Assembly: GCF_902459465.1 (NCBI RefSeq)
Contig: NC_047068.1
Coordinates: forward strand, 11,036,001-11,100,000
Origin: Asterias rubens
Lineage: Eukaryota > Echinodermata > Asteroidea > Forcipulatida > Asteriidae
Direction: 5' to 3'
Length of the DNA: 64,000 nucleotides
The notes under the pieces were generated by a model. That model was not told the origin of the DNA, made no database searches, and worked only from the letters and a program-made list of their open reading frames with translations. A program made the translations under genes and the position numbers. Below, piece after piece: positions 50,501-60,700 of this stretch (position 1 is its first letter; each line of letters opens with the position of its first letter).

Positions 50501-52849
50501 CTACAGTTCATCCTTTAGAGCTTGAACGAGCCAATCATTTCCATAAACCTCATCAGATTCTTCCTCGCTCAGATAGTCTTCATCTGCATCTTCCTCTCGC
50601 CGCAGCAGTGATGAATAATGAAGCTTCCTCTTCTTGGGGACGAGCTGTTCAACCAAGACCACAACCATCCCCCAAGCAAGGGCCAGGCCTGCCGACGCAC
50701 TGTACAGGACCTTCAACCCCACTTGATCGTAGACGAGGCCCCCCACGGAACCCCCGATGAAGAAGCCGAGACCATGGTACATAGAGTTCAGGATGGATTG
50801 TGTGGATCGGTCCATAGCTGGGGGGGATATCTGCTCAGCGTACGAGGATACTGTTTGGAAGAGAGCCTGCTGACTGAACGCGCACAGCACTTCAACTGGA
50901 ACGACAGCCCAAGGTGTCCACAGAAACGCAAAGTAGAGAAGACGTGATGAGAGGCACAGCAATGCCACAACCAGGACACCAGTGTGGCCAAGTTTTCGAG
51001 TCAACCAGCCAGTTAGAAAAAGCATTGGAATTTGGGAGGTGACAGAGACTAGCAGCGCAACTCCCATGACAACTTCTGATCCTCCAAGGTCTTGCATATG
51101 CCAGAAGAGGAAATTGTGTATGTTTGACGCTATCGCTCCTGCAATAAATGTAGTGAGTGTCACCACAACATTGTGCGGATCAGCAAAGAGCAGTCTGATG
51201 CCCTTACAGAATCTCATCTGCTTGTTTCCTTTCCTTATTGCAGGGATGGGGTAGAAGAAAGCCAACAAGAAGGCAAGTCCGAGGAGAACCGCAAACATGT
51301 AAAAGTGGATCATGAAGTGGCTCGCCTTCAGGAAGATACGGCAGTCCGTCTTGTCAACAATAACTGCAACAGTCACGGCAAAGATGGCAAAGCCAATCAT
51401 ACTCGGCACTCGATGTCTCTTGTACTTGTCAAGTTCATCTACAGCATCCAGAGTCTCATGTAGATTGCTGTCGCATATTTTGTCAACGGGGCACGAAAGG
51501 CTCTCCCCGATGACCACAATCAGGAGTGCAATTACAAACACAATGTGCTCAGATTCAAGGAAACTGGTCAGAGGTTTACTTACAATGTCCTGTGCCTGGC
51601 CCAACGACTGAGGATATTGGTTATTTTGTGATATTTCAGATGCCTCAATCGGTACAGTGTGTTTATCGACGTTGCTACGCTTCTTTCTGTCATGAGATAC
51701 ACTTGGTTTTCCTGCAAAGATAGATTTTGTCGTTTCAATCTTTTGCCTCCGATTTGGTTTACTATTTGAGTTTTCTGTCAAAGTGGGTTTCCTCTGCCTT
51801 TGGTTTGGCTTATGATTAAATTTCTTCTTTTTGTTTCCTGATGCTTGATTATGATCGATGTTACCCCAGTTCAGATGGGTCCCAGGTCTTCCATCATTGT
51901 GATTTGGATTTAACTTAAGGTTATTGCTTTGTGGCTGCATCACAGATTCATGGTTATAATATTGGTTGTGATTTAGTTGCTGGTTGTTGCTTTTCGTTGT
52001 CGAAGGGGACACAACAGCAGGTAGAGTTGGAGTGGTTGAAATATAACTAGGTGCTGAATCTTGATAATCCTCAAGTTGGGACTGTTCATTGTTTGATTGG
52101 AGATGATCAGCTGTAGATTCTTCAGTGTACTGGGAGTTGGATTCTGGCAGAGTATTTGACTCTGGAAGGGGGTTGCTTGGCTTAGGAGTCCAAATCTGAT
52201 TTGCGTTATTGTGAGGTGAAGGCCGTGCTGTACTTCCCGTATCGTGGTTGAGATTTGGATGGAAATTATCAAAGGGTAGTTTTCTGGTTGGTTTTATTCT
52301 TAAATAAAGAGTTGTTGTCTTCTTGGTGTTGATCCACAGGTTAGAATCAGTTGAACCGATGAAGTCCTTTGAGGTTTGAGAGGTTGAGAATGGACTACCT
52401 GACAGGGTCGATGTGTAACGAGTTGTAGGGGCGGTTGATGAAGGCATGCTTACAGCATCTTCATTATCAACTCTTGAGTTGTTTGAAGGTTCTCTGTAGT
52501 TTGCCGAATTATTTCTAGGGTTGCAGTAGGCTAAATAGAGATCTCCATCTGCTGGCGGTAACAGCGTCAACCCAAGGTTAGATGCCAGCATCATAAACAT
52601 AGCAACCATCAAAACGATACGCTGTCTGCCATGTTTTGTAGCACAGCTGCTCCACAGCGGTGCACCCCACAGTGCAACGAAAGCCTTCAGTCCACAGATG
52701 ACACCCGTCTGGGTGGCACTCAGGCCTAGTTGACGGAAGTACAGGGTCAAAAAGGGGAAGAGGCATGCTTTACTAGCTGAGTACGTAAAATAGAAAAAAC
52801 TGACAAAGGTCAGAGTTCGTTGTAGGTCGACTTGATCTCCTTTGGGCAT
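50501..52849 (-). CDS. MFSD6-like major facilitator
   Basis: One uninterrupted exon of 782 residues from ATG 52849 to TAG 50501. A longer frame upstream has no ATG, so this start is preferred. The N-terminal YFTYSASKACLFPFLTLYFRQLGLSATQ stretch over TM1-TM2 is diagnostic of the MFS_1-like/MFSD6 group. TM1-3 lie at about 12-95; then a loop of about 330 residues (about 105-435) rich in Asn, Gln, Ser, Thr and Pro, with two NNS sequons and an RKKRS motif near 389; the remaining membrane segments run from about 436 to 740; the C-tail is acidic and ends in KDEL. The positive-inside rule puts the long loop outside or in the lumen and the tail in the cytosol. Substrate unknown. The 5' UTR has an acceptor at 52952 and a short uORF at 52915-52898. 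Divergent from PDXDC1. Confidence 0.88.
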   Translation of the reverse strand: MPKGDQVDLQRTLTFVSFFYFTYSASKACLFPFLTLYFRQLGLSATQTGVICGLKAFVALWGAPLWSSCATKHGRQRIVLMVAMFMMLASNLGLTLLPPADGDLYLAYCNPRNNSANYREPSNNSRVDNEDAVSMPSSTAPTTRYTSTLSGSPFSTSQTSKDFIGSTDSNLWINTKKTTTLYLRIKPTRKLPFDNFHPNLNHDTGSTARPSPHNNANQIWTPKPSNPLPESNTLPESNSQYTEESTADHLQSNNEQSQLEDYQDSAPSYISTTPTLPAVVSPSTTKSNNQQLNHNQYYNHESVMQPQSNNLKLNPNHNDGRPGTHLNWGNIDHNQASGNKKKKFNHKPNQRQRKPTLTENSNSKPNRRQKIETTKSIFAGKPSVSHDRKKRSNVDKHTVPIEASEISQNNQYPQSLGQAQDIVSKPLTSFLESEHIVFVIALLIVVIGESLSCPVDKICDSNLHETLDAVDELDKYKRHRVPSMIGFAIFAVTVAVIVDKTDCRIFLKASHFMIHFYMFAVLLGLAFLLAFFYPIPAIRKGNKQMRFCKGIRLLFADPHNVVVTLTTFIAGAIASNIHNFLFWHMQDLGGSEVVMGVALLVSVTSQIPMLFLTGWLTRKLGHTGVLVVALLCLSSRLLYFAFLWTPWAVVPVEVLCAFSQQALFQTVSSYAEQISPPAMDRSTQSILNSMYHGLGFFIGGSVGGLVYDQVGLKVLYSASAGLALAWGMVVVLVEQLVPKKRKLHYSSLLRREEDADEDYLSEEESDEVYGNDWLVQALKDEL

Positions 52850-52897
52850 AGTGGATGAATTTTCAGATCTTCGATGTTGACAAATGTCCGACAATCT

Positions 52898-52915
52898 CTA
52901 ATCTGCTGTCTTCAT
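52898..52915 (-). promoter_or_regulatory. Five-codon upstream ORF in the MFSD6-like 5' UTR
   Basis: ATG AAG ACA GCA GAT TAG lies in the same exon, 48 nt before the main ATG at 52849, downstream of the splice acceptor at 52952. Any transcript using that acceptor contains it. An effect on translation is inferred. Confidence 0.5.
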
Positions 52916-52959
52916 TTTTCTACCAGTTGGCAGGTTAAATCAGCTGAGGGTCTGTGAAA

Positions 52960-54700
52960 GGAAAAAAATCAATCATTTAACAATAACCTCAAATTTAATT
53001 GATGTTTTATATTTTGATATTCGCTCATATTAGAGCCAAACGAGAGAAAACATTAAATAAATTTAAGTTTTAGATGTGGGAGGAAAACCCAGAGAAAGTC
53101 CATGCAGTCAAGTAGGGACTGACTGATGATAGTGATAACCAATCCACACAGTACCGCCCCCGGTGGGATTCGAGTCGATGTCTTAGAGGTGGAAGGCGAG
53201 GCAAGACACCACTATACAAACCCGACCACCAGGGCCCAATTTCATGGCTCTGCTTACCGTAAGCACAGAATCGGCGCTTACGGAAGCAGGGAATTCTGTG
53301 CTTACGGCAAGCATATTTCACAGTTTAGTGTGCGTACTCCACGTTACCAGACATTCTACGCTTACAAGGCTAGCGCAGAAATTCGGCGCTTGCACGTAAG
53401 CGGGAATCGCGATTGTAAGCGCAGAATTCGGCAGTAAGCAGAGCCATGAAATTGGGCCCTGGTTTAAGAACATTCTAAAATAAAAATTATAAATAAGTTA
53501 CAAAAGTCTTTTCACAAGATGCCATGTATGTGACATGTCTCAGATCACCATTTTTTTCACTGATTTGTACTAAAAAATAAAAAAAAGTATTTAAAAAAGA
53601 ATTAAATTAAATAAACTACCTTTCCTTGCTTATTCGGGTTTATTTGTAAATTGTAATTAATAATTACTTTTTTTTATTGGTCATAAATAACTCATATATT
53701 ACTTAATGAGTCTTGTCAATAAAGGACGAGTAAAAAAAGGCAGTGGTCGGAATCAATTGTTTTGTCAATTTGTTTTGATTTCGTTTACTTTTTATAGCCT
53801 ATCTATGTTATTATTAATTATTTATCGATATTAATAAATAAAGTAACTTTAGATACCAGTAGTAGTAGTAGTAAAAAATAAAAACGAATGAAAAAGTGGT
53901 GCAGGGTCACAGGTGGATACGGAAACTTTGCCGAAAAAGGCTTACACTTTATTCAGCTTGTCTGTACTCTAGTCTCTACTGTCGTCGTTTCATGCGTAAT
54001 CGCTTCATCGTCTTTCTATCTAAAGACTAAAGTAAACATGTAAAGGAAAGATCGTGTCAGCCGCCACCTAACCACCGTCGTGTCTACAAATTGTATGTTT
54101 TTCGTTATGTGAAAAAGTTTCGTATTTTAAGCTTCCATGATAACCCATCCGCCTGTTGGCGGTTTCAAAGTGTGACGTAATGCTAGTCTCTTTCAACCAG
54201 CTGCTAGTTGCTGTTTATTTCATTATCTTTTCTTTGCATTATTAGTTAGGAAGATGAAAATTTACGACGAAATTGTAACTCCAATTCAGCCTATCAAATT
54301 GTAGTTTTTGTTTGTTGTTTGATGATAAAAAAATACAATGTTTTTTCGTTTGGGGGGGGGGGGCGGGGTCAGTAGATTATGCGAACTGTACGGATTGGAG
54401 TTTAGTTTTTGTCAATTCTTTTACAGCAATAACATAACAAACTCCCGGGTTAATGAAAATTTACCCTCTCTGGAAAGTTGACAACAACGGGAATTTTAAT
54501 TCCCTTTCTTGACAAACTACTTTCCTAATAAATGCACAGAGTGTCTCTTTTTCAGGAAATATAAGCAGGGTACTAATGCTACTATGTTTGATGGCAGGGT
54601 CATTCGTCTCAACTGATAAATCCGTTTCCGCCCCCTGCCCCCCGAACTTATTTCATCCATGCATAAGCCCCCTCCATGGCCCCGCCCCTCTTTCCCAAAA
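52960..54700. promoter_or_regulatory. Divergent intergenic region between MFSD6-like and PDXDC1
   Basis: Start codons lie 1.9 kb apart head to head, so promoters of both genes must be in or next to this stretch. It also holds a SINE-like block (53045-53230), a MITE (53232-53462) and a G run at 54353-54363. No core promoter element identified with confidence. Confidence 0.4.
53232..53462. repeat. MITE with AGGGCCCAATTTCATGGCTC ends
   Basis: Ends are exact inverses (AGGGCCCAATTTCATGGCTCTGCTTAC); the interior repeats GCGCTTAC/GTAAGCGC. Single-ended relatives near 33636-33740 and 56930-57070. Confidence 0.85.
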
Positions 54701-54763
54701 CAACCTTTTTTATTAGTAGACTAGGTACCCTTTCACTCATGTGCCAGCGTGGACTAATCCAAC

Positions 54764-57700
54764 ATGGCAGCCAGGGTGAGTGTTGGCGATGAAGTAATTC
54801 CTACATCGACACCAAATCACGTGCCTAAAGCTACCCCTTCCTCCAAACCACCCTTGAGAATGGATAGCAATTTGCAGAAGGTAATGTGTGATGTCTTATA
54901 TGTATTTGTTTTATCTCATGGGTGTATTTTGGATCTTATGTGAAGTCCGGACTCTGCTCTGGCCCCCTACAAAATAAAAAGGGGGTTTGTAGCGTAATGC
55001 GTTGTTCGTGGCAAGGGGGCGGGGCTTTTTAGCAAAATGCCACCATCCAAAATGCATAGTGGCTCTGGCAGCAGTGTAATTTCAGGCCTGTAATAACTTT
55101 TTAAAAAGACAGGGTTGGAGGACTGCAGAATTTCACTAAATAAAACTTGAGGTTAAGTAAAAGCTGGCAAATCTTGTTCAAAATAAAAATCATAAATGAA
55201 CAGATGAATGACAAAATCATTTTTTGTTCCACCCCCCACCAAACCAAACAAAGTTGTTTTTTGTTATCACAATTCCTATCGAAAGAAAGTTTATAATTTT
55301 TTATAGTAGTAGGGCCCTAGTATATCTATAGTTTTTCCTTATTCCGATTTGTGGCTCCCGAGAAAGGAAATAAATGTCTTTAAATAAATTGAATAAACTG
55401 TACATCTCTCCAGACTAGTCCTATAGCCGTACTTGTTCAGACTCAGAGGTAGAAATGGTCAAACTAAGTCATCAAAACAGTCAGTGTCTGGCAATACCCA
55501 CTGCCTTTTTTTAGGCAGTGGACACTATTGGTAATTACTCAAAATAATTATTAATTAGCATAAAAACTTACTTGGTTACGAGTAATGGGGAGAGGTTGAT
55601 GGTATAAAACATTGTGAGAAACGGCTCCCTCTGAAGTGACATAGTTTTTGAGAAAGAAGTAATTTTCCACGAATTTGATTTCGAGACCTCAGATTTAGAA
55701 CAGAGGATTTTTCTCGGGATCTTTGCTGTTCCCAAAAGCGCTATTATTATTATTATCTTTTTCTTGCACAGATGTTCATTGAACCGTCGTTGAGAGATAT
55801 GTCGGAGAGTCTTAGTGAGGTCATGAAAATGATGGAGAAACACGGCAGGTGAGCTTTGATTCAGACTGTTTGGGTCACAATTGCACTGCAATGACCAAAA
55901 CAAATCTGGAATACATTCATATTTAAAAATTCCATGGGCTAGTCAACACCTCTCCAAAACTTGCCATGAGAAACACACATGGCCATGTGTGTTTCTAAAA
56001 ACTATGCAACCTTCTTGGTTCAAATATTAATTTTTTTTCCTTTTTCAGAGATGAGTAATATGATTAAACAATTTCTTGAGTGTTTGAATGTAACTTCATT
56101 TTCTTGACCATTATTAAACTAGTTGTGATGGCTGCAAAATCAGAGAGATACATTTATGTGACTAAAATCTAGCTAGGGCCAGTTACTAGCCCAGTTGGCA
56201 GCAAATGTTTGGATTGAAAAGGGTTAACAGCTTTATAGGCTAGTGTTTTTTTTTTGCCTCCCTATGTGACTGGATCAATAGGCTTTCAGGCTACAGTGTT
56301 TATTTATACTTGAGTTGATCCTGGCCATCACATTACGGTTGTTTTGTAAATTTCTTGGCATTTACGGTCTGTTTTGCTTTTTTACTTAAATTTTCTTTTA
56401 TATATTCATTTATGTATCGACTGTTCGTTCTTGTTAAGTGGTCAAATAGAGAACAAGAATGAAATTGGGCCGAGTTGAACAAAATAAGTTCAGAGAATGT
56501 CAGTCCATTCACTTCCTATTGTATACTGCAGGAAACTGGATACAAATAAGAATGAGACAGCACCCTGGAATAATGTACAAACCACCATGAAATCTCCTGA
56601 ACCTAGTATAAACAGGTTGGACTCTCTATCTCTAGTTCACAATATTCGTCAGTTTGACATTTTCTGGTGTTTTGTAGGAATTTTGGGTTGATCGGTTCTG
56701 GTTTATTCCCATGCATGCAATTGTCATATTATTTAAACTTTACATAAAAATATAGGTTTTTCTTTGTCACTTTTGGGTAAACAAAGCACCCAATTGTTTT
56801 TCCCCTTCTTTTTGGGCATTAATTAAAAGCTTCTCAAAATAGTTGTTCATATTTATGTGCAGGCAAGTGTTCTTTTTTGCGTCATGCGATTTAAAAAGAT
56901 AACCATTCAATCTAACAATCCACTTCAGAAGCAGTGAATTTCACGCTTATGTCAAGCATATTTCACAGGTTAGCAGGGAACTTATGCTTGTGTGCGAGTT
57001 TTAGGAGGAATTGGGAACGTTAGCTCAGAATTGGGTGGTAAGCAGAGTCATGAAACTGGGCTTTGGTCCTGCTGGCCAGTCACTAAACAAAACCCTTAAG
57101 TTTGAAACAATTCAACTGCATTGGTTGTGTATGGACCTTTAGGCCTAAAAAAAATATATGTTGGATTGCCCTTTCACTTTTTGCTTGGGTCGGTCGGTCG
57201 TTTTTTTTTTTTTTTTTTTTTTTTAGATGTCAAACAATGCCCAATACTGCATAAACATTTCATGAAAGATTAAGTTGTCAGGCAAGCAAGGTATTAATCA
57301 TCTTATACATCTCGCTCTTTTAGCGTCTTTATTTTGGCAAATTCCTTCAAAAACAATTTCCAAGAGTCATTTCATTCACCGTGTTTTTCGTCCGTTCAAT
57401 AAACGAGCGATACCATATATGGGCATTACTGGCAATAGCGCCCTCTGTTGTTCAATGGAGTGTTCGGATAAACAGGCATGCGGTGTGATATGTGGAACAG
57501 GCTCAATCATCCGTGCGTGTGAGGGAAATCGATCTACATTAGTACGTTGCGTTTTTGTGAATGTTGAAACCACGACTGTTGCACTGGATAATTATTACTG
57601 CCGACCGTAAGCAGTCGGCCAAAAACTAATATTTGTGTCAAATCTACCATTTTGAAAGCATAAAATATTCATGAAATCAAAAAAGTAAAAAAAGGGGAAG

Positions 57701-60700
57701 AAAAAAAAAAAACGTGACCGAGATTTTGCTACTTTTACGGTCAGTCGGGATTGGGCAATCCAACATAGTTTTTTTTTAGGCCTTATCATGCTGCCTCCAT
57801 CTCGGTCATGTTCCTCGTATCAAGTAACAGTAATGAATGCTAATAATCACTTTGCAAAACGGGAACCAGACTATTTTGTTCTTCCAGCCTCGGTTTGGTA
57901 ACATTGATTTCAATGGGAGAAATTCAGGATGGCTGCACCATGATAAAGGTCTATGGGCTTTTTTGAAACAACGTCTTCGGCTTTGGATTTGGCTTCAAGC
58001 TCCATCCTTGCGTCTGAAGCCGTGAGGGCTAACGCAAAACATGCGCAGTTGTCAAAACAATCGCGGGGCCAAGCTAGCCTGAGCTGAATCCAAGGCTGAA
58101 GCCGTGGTTTCGTAAAGGGCGTAACTGTGCACTGTTTGTGCACTGAACGGTGTGCTGTGTGACCATGCCTGCAATTTTTTTATCACATTCAAAACCAAAT
58201 TGGATAAATATTATTATCAGACATTGCTTGGAAAAAGTAGTCAACATGCATAGATGCAGGTGTAAACAGAATGTTTAGAGCCATTTGGAGTTTGTAATTG
58301 TGTAAATATGTGGTGAACAACAAAAGAACATTTGAGTATTATGCATACATTTTAGACAGCTGTTGTTTGTTTGTGTTAGGATTGCATGACGGTGAAGGTT
58401 TTTTTTTTCCCCCTTTAATTTATTTTGTGAAAGCACAGCTGTGACATGCTGACTTTATGGTGTTGGACTTATATTTAGTTTTTCTCATATTTATTCCTGC
58501 ATATTCGCTGAAAACAAATGCAACATTTGTAAACCAACTGGTCCTAATTGTTTGTTCAGGGAAACTTCTGTTTTATAGTCTTCAGATTGACTTTGATAAT
58601 TCATGTTTGAAAATAATGAAACAAATTTGTTAATTTGTACCATTTACCTACAAATTTTAAAAGTATCTAAGATCACATTTTGATAAGAGAGAATAAACAA
58701 TGATAATAAGTTGTTTTTTGGAATCAGGTTATTATATTAGTTCTATGCTACTTATTTAGCTATTTATTTTTAGTTTTTCAATTTCCCTTTCTTCTTTTAT
58801 TGCAGTGGTCAGAAATTGGATGAAATTGTTTGCAAGTTGGAAAGCATCATTGAACAAGATGATGTGGATGGCCAAGCTGTGTAAGTTGAAGCACTTTGCT
58901 TTCAAGGCAAAGTATATCTTTGGTTTTGGGGAACCGTTAAATTATTTTTTGGTCAATATATGAATGTAGAAATACAGTATATCTAACTCATGAAGAATAT
59001 TGGGTGAAAAATTACCTCTTTCTCTTAAAGTACTTTAAGGGATCATTTCTTACAATGTTTTCTCATATTTGTGGTTATTAACTTGTGAAGTAATAACCCA
59101 AAGTATTAAAGATTTATGCCTTAGTTTCACATTGCACATTCTCTGAGGACTTAAGATTGTTCTGCACTTCCAAAACGGATGGTAATGGCTGGAATAATTT
59201 GTAATTTGAAAAGAAAGTTGACGAATAAATGTTGACCAATGGTGGTGGTACTCGTCGTTGTGTGTACAAATAATGGCGCTCGGGCTTAGCATTATAGGAA
59301 CAAGCTGTTTACTGAAAGGTTTAAATGGACTTGCAAAGAAATATCAGTAAACAGCCGTCTAGAATAAACAACTGTTTATGGCAAGCGAGAGTTTATAGTG
59401 TTGCTTTTCAGTGATTCATTGACAGGTACATGGCAATATATTTAGTTTTGGCTGGTAACCATGTTCGGCTAAGCAACATTTTTCTGTGCTAAACAAATTG
59501 TGTTCTCAACAACTGAATGAATTTGTTTATTTATTTATATGTTTTTTTAAAGGAACATTACAGAATTGGTTTTTGCTAACAAAACAGTTGCTGGCAGTGT
59601 AAGCACTTTATGTAATCCACCATATACATAAACTGACAAACCTGTAGAAGTTTGAGATCGATCGGCCATCTGGGTCACGAGAGCATAGTGAAAACTGATT
59701 ACAAATTTTGCATTGCATCGATGCTAAAATAAAAACGCTCACTGAGCGATAAACTCCAAATGCGCGAAGTTAGATTATTTATTTATCATCAAATATGACA
59801 TTCCAGACAGAAATATTTCAAGGGATGATTTCAACTATCACCATCATCAGACCGTTTAAGTTTTATGTAAATCTGTGATCTTCACTATTTTTGTTTCTTT
59901 CCAATTCTGTAACGTTCCTTTAATGGTTTAAATGTATTGACAACATTTTTTATTTACTTCTTAGGTTATCGCCGCCATGTTTAGACAAAGAAGCCCAAGT
60001 TGCTATGCTTGGCCAGAGCATTGCGGCCTACTGCAATACACTCGACGCTGCCCACCTCAGGAAACTGACCACTCGCATCATCTCAGACACAACGCTTTGG
60101 CTGTCAAGGATATTCCGGTGAGTAAATCGACCCCTGTAGAGGCCGCTTTAACCTTGAAACAAGTAATTGGCGTCCCGATCTTCCCCGATAAGTATATGCC
60201 AAATAAATATGTCTGTTGATCGTCTCCTCCCTCATCCTTTTTTGAGGCCGCATCCTTTTTTTTACTTTTTCTTTTTTAAATAGACAAATTACTGTGTATT
60301 TCTCATTAAACTTACTATCTTTTAAGAACTTGTAATATGTGGTGACTTAAAACTGAACAGTTGGAGGCCAGTTTGAATTAAATGCTTGCAGCCACCTTAG
60401 AAAGAAATAAAAAACAAAAAGGCCCTCATCCTCCTCTTTTGGGAAAAACCCGGACGATTAACTGGTGTTTGTTTTTACTTGGCCTTATGGTTTTTGGGTT
60501 CAAAGTCAATGCATGGTGACGTATGGTTTGCAGAACACAACGTAATTTTCTGCATATAAGACGTGTCCTGTCATATATTCAAAGGTAAAAAAAAAGTCTC
60601 TGCGTCTTAACTACTGGTGCGCATTATCTGATACAGATTGAGTTAATTTTAATGATCCTTTTGTGAAACTTTGTGATCCCTTTACATTAGGGTAGGTGTC

